A program made the translations under genes and the position numbers. A model generated the notes under the pieces. It was not told the origin of the DNA. It worked only from the letters and a program-made list of their open reading frames with translations, and did not search any database. Of a stretch of 64,000 nucleotides of DNA, positions 1-9,764 are shown one piece after another. This DNA comes from JADJRG01 sp964474905 (lineage in GTDB: Bacteria; Myxococcota_A; Polyangia; Nannocystales; Nannocystaceae). Numbering within the stretch: the first letter of the stretch is position 1; every line of letters starts with the position of its first letter. The stretch is from the NCBI GenBank assembly GCA_964474905.1, contig CAYYUP010000025.1:1-64000 (forward strand), written 5' to 3'.

Positions 1-907
1 GATCTGCGGTGACGGCATCGTTTGGGAGGGCATCGAGGAGTGCGACGACGGCAACGCCGACAATAGTGACGAGTGCACGACGCTCTGCGCCGCGCCATCA
101 TGCATCGACGAGCTCTTGAGCGGCGACGAGACCGACGTCGACTGCGGCGGAGCGACTTGCTCGGGCTGCGCCGGCGGCGAGACTTGCATCGTCGCCGACG
201 ACTGCGAGAGCCTCATCTGCAGCGACGGCACCTGCGGCTTCCCCGGTACCTGCAAGCAGATTTTGGACGGCGACCCCAATAGCGCGAGCGGGCCCTATAT
301 CATCGACCCTGACGGTCCCGGTGGCGCTGACGAGTTTGAGGCATTCTGCGACATGGAGACCGACGGCGGCGGTTGGACCCGCTGCGGGATCGTCGACGAG
401 ACCGACCTCGGCAACACCTGTGTTCTCGAGTCGACCACTTTCGTCGCCGCCGACATGCTGGTCAACGACTCCTTCTGCGGCCTCCTCTTCGAAACCGTAG
501 CGACCACCGCCCTCCTGATTCACAACCGGACCCCCGACGGCGGTGAGGATTACGGCTTCGATGACAAGGTCCGGATCACCTGGAATGGCAGCCCGCCGAC
601 CCTGAACACCTACAATAACCACGCTATCGAAGACTGCCGAAACCTGACCACCAACACGATCTGGGCCCAATGTCAGTACTCTGCCCACGGCGGCGCCCCG
701 TGGCAAACCTCGACCTGGTCGTTCACCGCCAACGGCACGAATAACGGCTACAGCGGCAATTTCAGCAATCGAATCAGCCTCGGCCCGACCTTCGCCCAGG
801 GCACGGTTGGCTGTTACTGGCACAGCTTCGGTGGCGGGACCAACGCCCGCCAGGTGGTCAATGCCTGGAGCGTCGCCGAGAACGCAGGCGATCTCTACCT
901 CCGCTGA
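1..907 (+). CDS. Cys-rich repeat / fibrinogen-like C-terminal domain protein, 5' end outside window
   Basis: The frame is open from base 2, so the N-terminus lies before the window; 301 residues are visible. They hold one Myxococcus-type cysteine-rich repeat (CGDGIVWEG then EECDDGN), a second Cys cluster with GDETDVDCGG, and a C-terminal fibrinogen-like region marked by FCDMETDGGGWT. The same order of domains occurs in the lipoprotein at 40387-41934, so the missing part probably includes a lipobox and more repeats. It is probably a secreted or surface-anchored binding protein; fibrinogen-like domains usually bind carbohydrate or protein ligands. The ligand cannot be inferred. The family call is firm; the function is open. 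Confidence 0.8.
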   Translation, partial: ICGDGIVWEGIEECDDGNADNSDECTTLCAAPSCIDELLSGDETDVDCGGATCSGCAGGETCIVADDCESLICSDGTCGFPGTCKQILDGDPNSASGPYIIDPDGPGGADEFEAFCDMETDGGGWTRCGIVDETDLGNTCVLESTTFVAADMLVNDSFCGLLFETVATTALLIHNRTPDGGEDYGFDDKVRITWNGSPPTLNTYNNHAIEDCRNLTTNTIWAQCQYSAHGGAPWQTSTWSFTANGTNNGYSGNFSNRISLGPTFAQGTVGCYWHSFGGGTNARQVVNAWSVAENAGDLYLR

Positions 908-972
908 CCGCCGACCACCACACCAGCCCTCCCGCAACGATCCACAAGCGGGGCGAGAACCACCAGCAAGAC

Positions 973-1028
973 GTGCAAGCACCGACCGAGAAATCCGCGA
1001 GTACAACTACCGACGAATTTGCTTGCAC
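973..1028. repeat. 9-bp inverted repeat with 38-bp spacer
   Basis: GTGCAAGCA at 973-981 is the exact reverse complement of TGCTTGCAC at 1020-1028. It lies in the 176-bp gap between two convergent genes and could help end transcription or bind a protein. The long spacer and the lack of a T-tract make a classic terminator unlikely. Confidence 0.35.
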
Positions 1029-1083
1029 TCATTCTAAGTGGCGTGGGGTCTGATGAGGTGGTTTTGGTGGAAGATGATCTCGG

Positions 1084-2175
<1,092 letters not shown>

Positions 2176-2203
2176 GTCGACAAGGTGAAGTATTTTTTTA
2201 GAT

Positions 2204-2232
2204 TTGTCACATGGATTATTGTTAGATACACT
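2204..2232 (+). promoter_or_regulatory. Candidate sigma-70 promoter for the LysR gene
   Basis: TTGTCA (2204-2209) and TACACT (2227-2232) are separated by 17 bp in an AT-rich island within GC-rich DNA. A start about 7 bp downstream would fall almost at the ATG at 2242, and no Shine-Dalgarno is visible, so a leaderless message is possible. This is pattern matching only. Confidence 0.4.
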
Positions 2233-2241
2233 ATTCACGTC

Positions 2242-3144
2242 ATGAATCTTAGGACCGCTGACCTCAATCTCTTCGTCGTCTTCGATGCCCTGCTCGACAC
2301 TCAGAGCGTGTCCAAGGCGGCCAAGCGCATCGGCCTGAGTCAGCCCGCGACGAGCAACGCCCTCGCACGGTTGCGGGCGACCTTCGGCGATCCGCTCTTC
2401 GTTCGGCGGGGATCGGCAATGCTGCCCACACCGCGGTCCCAACAGATCGCAGCTCACATACGGGCGGGCCTGCGTCACCTCGATAGCGCCTTAGCCCCGC
2501 CCGAGGGCTTTGACCCCAGCACAGCGGAGCACACCTTTGTCGTCGGCGCGCACGACTTCGCAGCGCTCTTGGTGTTGCCATCGCTGCTCGCGCGGGTGCG
2601 GACCGAGGCACCGGGCATCACCTTGCGGATTGTCCGAATGGGTTCGCTTTGTCCCTACACAGAGTTGGAGAAAGGCTCGCTCGACCTCGTGTTTGGAGCT
2701 GCCATCAATGTGCCTCGGAGTATTGCCTATGAGATTCCTCCTCCGATCCCCTTAGCCACCGCCGTCCGAGTCGGACACCCTCGTGTGCGTCACCGACTGA
2801 CGCTAAAGCAGTTCGTCGAGCTCGACCACCTCCTTGTCGCCCCCCTCGGCGGTGACCGAGGCTCGGTGGATGACGCCCTCGAGAAGAAGGGGTACAGTCG
2901 TCGGATCGCGCTGACCGTGCCGGACTTTCTGCTGGCACCCCACATCGTCGCACGCACCGATCTCATGGTGACCCTACCCCGGAAGGTATTCGACCTCGTC
3001 GAACCCGCAGGCGGCCTCAACTTGTTCAAGACGCCAATTGAGGTGAAGGGGGCGCCATACGCCTGCTTGTGGGACAAACGCCGAGAGCTCGATGCGGCGC
3101 ACATCTGGTTGCGCGACATGGTTCGGCCGTCGCTCGTAGGGTGA
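2242..3144 (+). CDS. LysR-family transcriptional regulator
   Basis: 300 residues, the usual LysR length. The ATG at 2242 is chosen because LysR proteins start just before the helix-turn-helix; the visible start MNLRTADLNLFVVFDALLD is followed by the HTH core SVSKAAKRIGLSQPATSNAL (about residues 22-41) and FGDPLFVRRG. The rest is a periplasmic-binding-protein-like effector domain. The MNLRTADLNL opening resembles the NodD/LeuO-like branch. It is divergent from the propeller lipoprotein at 1084-2175, the classic LysR-target arrangement, so that gene is the first candidate target. The effector is unknown. Confidence 0.9.
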   Translation: MNLRTADLNLFVVFDALLDTQSVSKAAKRIGLSQPATSNALARLRATFGDPLFVRRGSAMLPTPRSQQIAAHIRAGLRHLDSALAPPEGFDPSTAEHTFVVGAHDFAALLVLPSLLARVRTEAPGITLRIVRMGSLCPYTELEKGSLDLVFGAAINVPRSIAYEIPPPIPLATAVRVGHPRVRHRLTLKQFVELDHLLVAPLGGDRGSVDDALEKKGYSRRIALTVPDFLLAPHIVARTDLMVTLPRKVFDLVEPAGGLNLFKTPIEVKGAPYACLWDKRRELDAAHIWLRDMVRPSLVG

Positions 3145-3462
3145 TTGTTGGAGCGGCAGACCACCACGTGTGCCTTGTTCTTGAAGTCCGAGCGTCCGGG
3201 TTTCCGTCGTCGCGGACTTCCAGAACCCGCCAACAAGGAGTTTTCCGGCGAGTGACAGCGGCGGAATTCGGCATGGATCGCGTGCTGAGGTGACGAGCTG
3301 ACGGAGCAGGCCGATGTCGAGCCCCTTTTAAGTCAGGCTCGCGGGGCCGAACAGCGTCCTGGCATGCGGTGAATGGAAGCGCGGGGTCGCGGCTCGAGGG
3401 CCAAGGCCTAGAACCGGCTTCTAGTGCCCTCCGTGCGCGGAAGCGCGTTGTCTGGGTCGTGG
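3145..3462. other. Intergenic stretch upstream of the tandem histidine kinase; no gene seen
   Basis: No open frame here has convincing coding character. The one distinct element is the near-perfect inverted repeat CTAGAACCGGCTTCTAG (3408-3424, 6-bp arms), about 60 bp before the candidate kinase promoter. Confidence 0.5.
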
Positions 3463-3495
3463 TTGTCGCGAAGGTCTTTCTCTGCAGTATACTGC
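3463..3495 (+). promoter_or_regulatory. Candidate promoter with 12-bp palindrome before the tandem histidine kinase
   Basis: TTGTCG (3463-3468) and TATACT (3488-3493) have a 19-bp spacer, longer than ideal. The -10 element sits inside the perfect palindrome GCAGTATACTGC (3484-3495), so a regulator bound there would cover the -10. Confidence 0.4.
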
Positions 3496-3528
3496 GCGTC
3501 AATGGCGAGTCGCGGCCCCCCCGGGGAC

Positions 3529-6216
3529 ATGATTGAGGTGAGCGGTCTGTGGGCGCGCGTGATCCCACCCGAGCTGTCCCAAGATACCGAGACGTTCTTT
3601 CGGACGCGAGCCATCATGATCGCCAGCGTGGGCGTCAGCTCACTCGGTGTGGCGACAGTTACCCCGAGTTTGTGGTCGGATGGACTCACCTATGGGTCCC
3701 TCTTGGGGATCGTCGCTGTCCTCGCGTGCCTCTCGCTGCCGCTGTCCATTTGGATGACTCGCAGCGAGCAACTCTCTTCGCGGGTACTTTCTGCGACGCT
3801 GGCGATTCTCCTGCCGCTGATTCTAGTGGTTGGGGGGGTGTTTCCCGCGCCCGTGCTCGCACTCTTTCCTGTGGTTGTGCTCGGCGCGGTGCTGTTTATC
3901 GGGCGACGCATGGGCGCATGGGTCGCTTTTATACTCTCGGTGCTCGTCATCGGATTCGCCAAATTCTTGGATTCGGGCACAGATTCCATCCACTCCGCGT
4001 GGGCCAACGTGTACGGGATCGACTTTATAGTCGCGGCGGTACTAGTGTTTTGGCTGGCGCACTTGTTTGAGTCTTCGCTAAAGAAGACGGGTGAGCGGAT
4101 CGAGATTACCAACATTGCCCTGAGCCGCGCGCAGGAGGATGCAAACGCGGCCAATCGGGCGAAGAGTACTTTTCTCGCGAACATGAGTCACGAATTGCGG
4201 ACACCGTTGACCGCGATTCTCGGGTACTCGGAGCTGCTACAAGACGATCTGAGCGACGATGCGACCCTTGAGCAGCATGGGGAGGACCTGAGGCGAGTCA
4301 ACAGTGCTGGTGAGTTCCTTCTCGATCTAGTCAACGAGATTCTTGCGCTCTCGCGGCTGGAGGCGGGGCCCGTGAAGCAGGACCTGCGCGAGGTTGATCT
4401 TTGTGCGTTGGTTGGTGGCGTGGAGCATGAACTGCAATCCTATATTAGCGTGAGTAACAACGCTCTTGTGACCACATTTGCCACCGATGCTACGCGGCTC
4501 TGCGTCGATGCCGATCTGCTGCGGCAGGCTCTTCTGAGCCTCTTGAGGTTTGAATGCAGGAGAGTACGCAACAGCGTAATTGAGTTATGCGTCGAGCGCA
4601 CCAAAGACCCGGAGTACTTGCGGATCACAATCCGTGATCAAAGTCGAGGCATTGAGCCCAGCGCCGTTCAGGGGATGTTCGAGCCCTTTGCCCAGGTCCC
4701 CGGGCTCATGGAGGAGTCGAATAGCGAGAGTAGGGTCAGTCGAGGAGTCGGACTTGATCTGGCCATGGCACGCCGGTGTTGCACACTGCTCGGCGGCGAG
4801 GTCGAACTGACGAGCGGATTGGAACGAGGTTCTGAGTTCTCGGTCCGTCTGCCCCTTGATCACGACTCACATCATCAGCAGCAACTCGCTTCAGACCGGT
4901 TGGCCACGATCGGAGATGGGTTTTCGACAGACGCGCATCTGGGTAGCTATTGGATCCGAACTCGCTCTCTCATCGTCACCTCATGGAGCATCGCTCTCGT
5001 CCTGGCCGTGATGGTCACGTTGCGGAGCGTGCTCGTCGGGTGGGACTGGGTCATGCTCCTCCCGATCGGCGAGGGGCTCCTCTGCGCGGCGCTCCCATTT
5101 GTTGTGCGGTTCATCCGCTCCCAGTTGCTTCCCGTTGGCGTGCTTGTCGGCAGTATTGTGGCGCTTCTGGGGGGCGTCCAGGTGGCCCTGGATGGATTTC
5201 CCGCGCCGTCGATGTGGTTCTATCCCGTCGTTGTGCTGATCGCTACATTCCTCGGTTCTACTCGCTTGGGGCTACTAACAACGGTCGTTGTGTGCCTTGC
5301 GGTTGCGAGTTTTACGGTTGGGATCTCGCCCGCGTCGAGTGCGTTCATGGGCTCGTATTCTTGGATTTACGCGGGAGTGACTGTGAGTTCGCTGGGCTTG
5401 GCGTTTTTAATTGCGCGACATTATCATTATATGCGGGCGCTCGCCATTGAGGAGCTTCAGCGGTCGAGGTTACGCCTAGAGGAGGCGCTTGACCGCGCCG
5501 ACGTTGCCAACCGAGCAAAGAGTGTATTTCTCTCGAGAATGAGCTTAGAGGTGCGGGCGCCGCTCGATGCGATTCTCGGGTATTCGGAGCTGATTGCCGA
5601 GGAGATACCCGGCGAAAAGCATCCGTCGATTGTGGTGGATCTTGGGCGAATCGCCGGCGCTGGGAGGCATTTGTTGGATCTTGTGAACGAGATCCTCGAT
5701 CTCTCGCGGATCGAATCAGGCAACATCGAACTCCGCTACGAGGAGGTTGAAATACGGAGTTTCGTCGAGGTTGTCAGGGACACGGTCAGGCCGCTCGCGT
5801 CGCGCGGCGGCAATACCCTGACGGTCGAGCTAGCAGATGAAATCGGGTCGATGACGACCGACCCTCTTCGGCTCCGACAAGTGCTTGTGAACCTCCTGAG
5901 CAACGCGTGCAAGTTCACGTGTAAAGCACGTGTCTCGCTGATCGTGGAGGCATCTAAAGACGACAAAGTCTGCTTTCGGGTCCGCGATGAAGGCGTGGGT
6001 ATGACGCCGGAGCAGCTCGAAAGGATCTTCGAACCATTTGTACAGGTAGGTACCGCGGACGCGAATGCCCGGGGAACGGGCCTCGGCCTGACGATCACCC
6101 GCAAACTGTGTGAACAGCTTGGTGGAGCGATCGATGTTATCAGCACACCAGGTCGAGGCTCCGAGTTCTCGGTGTTGTTGCCTCGTCTCACTCCGCGAAT
6201 CGTCGAGTCGGCGTGA
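3529..6216 (+). CDS. Tandem-module membrane histidine kinase with complementary degenerate modules
   Basis: 895 residues from the ATG at 3529 (an in-frame ATG at 3502 is the alternative; neither has a strong ribosome site). The protein is two copies of one module: about six TM segments, HisKA, HATPase. Module 1 keeps the phospho-acceptor (NMSHELRTPL, H221) but its ATPase is damaged: the N-box Asn aligns with F341 and the DxGxG box reads DQSRGI. Module 2 has the reverse pattern: the acceptor site reads MSLEVRAPL (L673 in place of His), while the N box (NLLSNACKFT, N792), DEGVGM and GTGLGL are intact. No receiver domain or neighbouring response regulator is present. It probably works as one unit in which module 2 phosphorylates module 1; that is inference. 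Confidence 0.9.
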   Translation: MIEVSGLWARVIPPELSQDTETFFRTRAIMIASVGVSSLGVATVTPSLWSDGLTYGSLLGIVAVLACLSLPLSIWMTRSEQLSSRVLSATLAILLPLILVVGGVFPAPVLALFPVVVLGAVLFIGRRMGAWVAFILSVLVIGFAKFLDSGTDSIHSAWANVYGIDFIVAAVLVFWLAHLFESSLKKTGERIEITNIALSRAQEDANAANRAKSTFLANMSHELRTPLTAILGYSELLQDDLSDDATLEQHGEDLRRVNSAGEFLLDLVNEILALSRLEAGPVKQDLREVDLCALVGGVEHELQSYISVSNNALVTTFATDATRLCVDADLLRQALLSLLRFECRRVRNSVIELCVERTKDPEYLRITIRDQSRGIEPSAVQGMFEPFAQVPGLMEESNSESRVSRGVGLDLAMARRCCTLLGGEVELTSGLERGSEFSVRLPLDHDSHHQQQLASDRLATIGDGFSTDAHLGSYWIRTRSLIVTSWSIALVLAVMVTLRSVLVGWDWVMLLPIGEGLLCAALPFVVRFIRSQLLPVGVLVGSIVALLGGVQVALDGFPAPSMWFYPVVVLIATFLGSTRLGLLTTVVVCLAVASFTVGISPASSAFMGSYSWIYAGVTVSSLGLAFLIARHYHYMRALAIEELQRSRLRLEEALDRADVANRAKSVFLSRMSLEVRAPLDAILGYSELIAEEIPGEKHPSIVVDLGRIAGAGRHLLDLVNEILDLSRIESGNIELRYEEVEIRSFVEVVRDTVRPLASRGGNTLTVELADEIGSMTTDPLRLRQVLVNLLSNACKFTCKARVSLIVEASKDDKVCFRVRDEGVGMTPEQLERIFEPFVQVGTADANARGTGLGLTITRKLCEQLGGAIDVISTPGRGSEFSVLLPRLTPRIVESA

Positions 6217-6383
6217 GGATAGGCCTATGCCTGCGAAGAGCCGCTGCGGACTTTTGCCGGGGCTCGGGATTGCGTACCCGCCGCGGCGACCTTCCGGGAG
6301 AGGCCCAAATGCGCGCGGTGATCGATTCGGGCGCCTCGTGACGCGCTTTCTTGCGCAGTAGTTCTCTCACGGTGGGCATGTAG

Positions 6384-6402
6384 GCGTCCGTGTCACGGAC
6401 GC
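6384..6402. terminator. Hairpin between convergent genes, terminator-like without T-tract
   Basis: GCGTCCG (6384-6390) and CGGACGC (6396-6402) form a 7-bp perfect stem around TGTCA. It lies between the stop of the kinase (6216) and the stop of the minus-strand gene (6411). There is no T-run, so intrinsic termination is uncertain. Confidence 0.4.
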
Positions 6403-6410
6403 AGCCGGGG

Positions 6411-7982
6411 CTAGATCTGCGTCGATCGTCGGCGACGGAGGCCGAGGAGCGACAGTGATAGGATACCGAGAAGACCGCCGGGGTCTCCCGTGGAGGTACA
6501 ACCGCAGCCATCTTCGCTAGTACCGCCTGAATCAATGCTGGTATCGCTGCTGGTATCGCTACTGCTGGCGCTGTCGTCTCCGGTGCTGCTCCCGTCGCTT
6601 GTCTCGAGCGTGGAGGAGCCGCCGGAGCCGGTTGCGCCGTCCGATGTTCCAGAGCCGGTGGTGGTATCACCGTCGGTGGTTGAAGTGGTCCCGTCTTCCG
6701 TGGTGGCATCATCGCCGGTCGTGGTCGACTCGCCACCAGTCGTGGTGTCACCGCCGGTGGTTCCGCCATCCAATATACAGTCGACACACATCGGATCCTC
6801 GGGATCATCGCACTCTTCATCTGCTTGGACAATTCCGTCCCCGCAAACGGGTGTCATGCACTCATTGCTGCACATGTCATCGTCGGTCATATTGCCGTCG
6901 TCGCATTCTTCAACGCCCTCTTCGATGATGCCATCCCCGCAGGTCGCGGGGGTGCAGGTATTGGTGCAGCTGTCGCCGTCGAGGTCGTTGCCGTCATCGC
7001 ACTCTTCTTCGGCTTGAAGGACCCCGTCGCCGCAGGCGGGGAGTGTGCAGGAGTTTGTGCAGTCATCGTCATCAATGTCGTTACCGTCATCGCACTCATC
7101 GGTTCCATCCTGGACGATGCCATCACCGCATGCGGCGTCGGTGCAGATATTTGTACATTCGTCGGTGTCGACCTCGTTGCCGTCGTCGCACTCTTCGCCG
7201 TCGCCGAGCTCACCGTCGCCGCATACCACTTGCACGTAGGCGCCGATGCCATCGCAAGCGAAGGGGAGCGAGTAGCTATCGATGACCGCGCCCCCCATCT
7301 CAAACTCGAGAACCGTCGTGGATTGGGTGCCGGTGCCGCCTTCGCCACTGGTCACGAGGCCGAAGAAGTGGCCGGTCTCGGCATCGAAAATCATATCAAA
7401 AATATTGTTGAAATTGCCCATGCCGCTGGGGTTCGCGAAGGTCTCTTGAGCGGCGAAGTTGCTGTCGTAGCGGGCAAATGACGAGGTCGTTCCGCTCCAG
7501 AGACTGACGTAGAGATCCTCGCCATCGGTCGCCAGCCCCTGGCCAATATTCGCGTCCGTATCGATCGCGGCGAGCTGGGCCCCCTCTGTCGAGTAGCGGA
7601 CAATCGTGGCATCATTGCGGCTCATCACTACGATTTCGCCATTGTAGACGGTGAGGTGCTTGGGGTAGGCATAATTGACACCGTATTGGGCGTCGAGGCC
7701 ATTATTCGAGCCGACGATAAAGCGGGCAAAGTAGTCGCTGAAGTGATTGGCGACCCAACCATGGGTGCTGCCTTCGGCGAGATTGTAGTCGGCGTCATTG
7801 CACAGTGTGCTGTGGAGAAGCACGCTTGCGCCAGGGTTTTGGCTGTTCCAGGTGTGGACCTGGCTCTGGTTGCGTCGCGAGAGGAGGGCCTGGGCTGCGT
7901 CGGCGGTCGATGCTGGGGCGAAGACGACAGTGAGGGTTGCGAGGGAGACGAGGGCGAGGGGGAGTTGCAGTCGATAGGCCAT
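6411..7982 (-). CDS. Secreted Cys-rich repeat protein with MYXO-CTERM-like sorting tail
   Basis: 523 residues from the ATG at 7982, which begins a signal peptide (MAYRLQLPLALVSLATLTVV, cleaved near ADAAQA). Residues about 30-250 look like a propeller or NHL-like domain. Then come four to five Myxococcus cysteine-rich repeats (CGDG...EECDDGN), a Thr/Ser/Asp-rich linker, and a C-terminal GCGCTSTGD, a hydrophobic stretch and RRRR. Cys motif, TM segment and Arg cluster at the extreme C-terminus match the MYXO-CTERM sorting signal known in myxobacteria, so the protein is probably anchored on the cell surface. Ligand unknown. An 11-bp tandem repeat lies upstream of its start. Confidence 0.82.
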   Translation of the reverse strand: MAYRLQLPLALVSLATLTVVFAPASTADAAQALLSRRNQSQVHTWNSQNPGASVLLHSTLCNDADYNLAEGSTHGWVANHFSDYFARFIVGSNNGLDAQYGVNYAYPKHLTVYNGEIVVMSRNDATIVRYSTEGAQLAAIDTDANIGQGLATDGEDLYVSLWSGTTSSFARYDSNFAAQETFANPSGMGNFNNIFDMIFDAETGHFFGLVTSGEGGTGTQSTTVLEFEMGGAVIDSYSLPFACDGIGAYVQVVCGDGELGDGEECDDGNEVDTDECTNICTDAACGDGIVQDGTDECDDGNDIDDDDCTNSCTLPACGDGVLQAEEECDDGNDLDGDSCTNTCTPATCGDGIIEEGVEECDDGNMTDDDMCSNECMTPVCGDGIVQADEECDDPEDPMCVDCILDGGTTGGDTTTGGESTTTGDDATTEDGTTSTTDGDTTTGSGTSDGATGSGGSSTLETSDGSSTGDDSASSSDTSSDTSIDSGGTSEDGCGCTSTGDPGGLLGILSLSLLGLRRRRSTQI

Positions 7983-8330
7983 GGCCGACTTTACTGCAGC
8001 TGCGGGAGGGCTCGGCAAAATCCTCACCGGTTAGAACGCACAGCCTGTTTGAGAGCGTTCTCGGCATTTGGAGTTTGGCGGCCGACAGACGGTGACTTGA
8101 CCGACCGGCTCATCGGTTTGGTGCGCTCTCGCTACACATCGTTGGCGCATTGTCGGCACGTCATTGGCGCGTCGTTGGCGCGTCGTTGGCGCGTCGTTGG
8201 CGCGTCATCGGCGGCAGGACGGGCGGTCACAGCCACGGCGAGGACAAATTCCACCGACTATCGCGAGAGGGCAGGGAGGTGCGTAGGCTCGGCCCGTGAA
8301 CGAGGGCGAACAACCGCAGTGCTGCCTAAC
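7983..8330. other. 348-bp intergenic region holding the 11-bp repeat array
   Basis: Apart from the array at 8138-8214, no gene, tRNA or clear terminator was seen. It serves as upstream region for the minus-strand gene starting at 7982. Confidence 0.5.
8138..8214. repeat. 11-bp tandem repeat, seven units
   Basis: Seven contiguous units with consensus GTCRTTGGCGC; the three units at 8171-8203 are identical and the outer ones diverge by 1-3 bases. The array starts 156 bp upstream of the start of the surface protein at 7982 and lies past the stop of the Nif3 gene (8331). The 11-bp period is close to one helical turn, which would put every unit on the same DNA face. Confidence 0.9.
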
Positions 8331-9470
8331 CTAGACGATCGCGAGCGGTGCTCGATCCTCAGTGCTGATGATCCACTGCACTCGAGCGCCACCTTTGGCG
8401 ACGATCGATTCGCGGTAGTCGCTCAGGAAGGGGCGTTCGGTGTTGGTGTGTCCAGCGAGGATGATGACCTTGCCGCGCTGGACCATGTCCAATACCTGGT
8501 GGTGCCGCATCTCGCCGGTGATGTAGGCATCCGCGCTCAGGTAGTTGTCAAAGAGCGAACCGCCGGCGCCGACGCAGACGGCGATCGACTCGATTTTGTT
8601 TGGGAGCTCGGCGCTGCCGTAGGTCCCAGGAATGGCGGCCTTGAGCCGTTTAAGGCCTAGGTGGGCCTTGACTCGACGGATCAGGGTGGATGCGGAGATC
8701 GGTCGTAGTAGTCGATGGCAGCGACCTGGGCCCTCTTCTTGGCCCTCGGGGGAGGGCTCGGCCTTGAGTTCGAGGACGCCGATGGCGGGTTCCTCGTAGG
8801 GGTGTGTCGCCCGGATTTGATGGAGCACCTCGCCTAGGTTGGTGCGACCGCAGATCATCTCGATGCGCATCTCGTCGAGCGTCTCGCGGCGGCCCGCTTT
8901 GCCGATGGCGGGTTGGCTGCCGCGACCGCCTTGGAAGGTGCCGACACCTCTGTGGGTAAATGAGCATTCGCTGTAGTCGCCGATGTCGCCAGCGCCAGCG
9001 CTCCACATCGCTTTGCGCAGGCGGTCGGCGTTCGCAGGCGGCACATCGACGATGATCTTATATCGATATGTTTTGTAGTCTTTGGCAACGCCCAGTGACC
9101 AGCGCACAGAGTGTTTGCCGAGGCCGCCGCAGAGCCAGTCGTTCATGCCCTCGCGGACGGCGTCGAGGGAGCTGTGGGGGCTGTAGACAGCGATGCCGCT
9201 GCGGATCGCCCTGGCGAGCATTGTCTCTCGCCAGTCGCGATCGGCGAGGCGTCTCAGTGGGCTGAAGATCGGTGGGTGATAGGCGACGATCAGCTGGCAT
9301 TTATGCTGGATCGCCTCTTCTAGAACCGGTGGCGTCAGGTCGATACAGAGCATCGCTCTTCGCACCCGCTTCTTGTCGCCAGCGAGGTGCAGACCCACCT
9401 GGTCCCAGTCCCCGGCGAGGCGTTCGGGGGCGACTTGGTTGAGCACGGCCAGGAGGTCGTCGAGCTTCAT
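8331..9470 (-). CDS. Nif3-like dinuclear metal centre protein (YqfO-like, with insert domain)
   Basis: 379 residues from the ATG at 9470 (MKLDDLLAVLNQVAPERLAG, the usual family start). Metal-site motifs are present: QVGLHLAG, AYHPPIFSPL near the N-terminus and AGHTNTERPF near the C-terminus. The central part (YKIIVDVPPANADRLRKAM through FTHRGVGTFQG) matches the CutA/PII-like insert of the long, roughly 370-residue YqfO-type members. The family is nearly universal and binds two metal ions; its function is debated (a GTP cyclohydrolase-like role has been proposed). It stands alone here, so context adds nothing. Confidence 0.9.
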   Translation of the reverse strand: MKLDDLLAVLNQVAPERLAGDWDQVGLHLAGDKKRVRRAMLCIDLTPPVLEEAIQHKCQLIVAYHPPIFSPLRRLADRDWRETMLARAIRSGIAVYSPHSSLDAVREGMNDWLCGGLGKHSVRWSLGVAKDYKTYRYKIIVDVPPANADRLRKAMWSAGAGDIGDYSECSFTHRGVGTFQGGRGSQPAIGKAGRRETLDEMRIEMICGRTNLGEVLHQIRATHPYEEPAIGVLELKAEPSPEGQEEGPGRCHRLLRPISASTLIRRVKAHLGLKRLKAAIPGTYGSAELPNKIESIAVCVGAGGSLFDNYLSADAYITGEMRHHQVLDMVQRGKVIILAGHTNTERPFLSDYRESIVAKGGARVQWIISTEDRAPLAIV

Positions 9471-9724
9471 GGGCGGAGAGTAACACCGGCGGAGTCGAGG
9501 GGGTCGCGTGATCATTTTGGGGTAGGGTTGTATTGCACAACATGCATTCGCCGAGTCGAGGGTCATTGCCTGTATAGATTCATCAGCCCTCGAGGACACC
9601 CGAGGGATGCGACTTCATGGGCACGTCAGCTTGGCAAGGGGAAATGGCAGCTTGAGTCGGCGGGAGAACGCACGAGGGAGCGCCGGAGGTTTGTAGTTGC
9701 GCGTTCTGTCAGGGCTCTGTCAGG

Positions 9725-9740
9725 GCTCGCGTGCGCGAGC
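9725..9740. repeat. Perfect inverted repeat upstream of the vWA-like gene
   Basis: GCTCGCG (9725-9731) and CGCGAGC (9734-9740) are separated by two bases, 24 bp before the proposed GTG start at 9765. It directly follows a short direct repeat of TGTCAGGGCTC. It may be an operator or a hairpin in the leader. Confidence 0.45.
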
Positions 9741-9764
9741 CTCGATGGGATACTCTCAGCCGCG

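Noticed and set aside
6490..7017. Long plus-strand frames opposite the Cys-rich protein
   Set aside because: Ser/Pro/Val-rich text comes from reading the antisense of repeats and Thr-rich linker codons; the minus strand has signal peptide, Cys repeats and sorting tail.
8138..8214. Short repeats that could be read as a CRISPR array
   Set aside because: Units are 11 bp and contiguous with no spacers; no cas gene is near.
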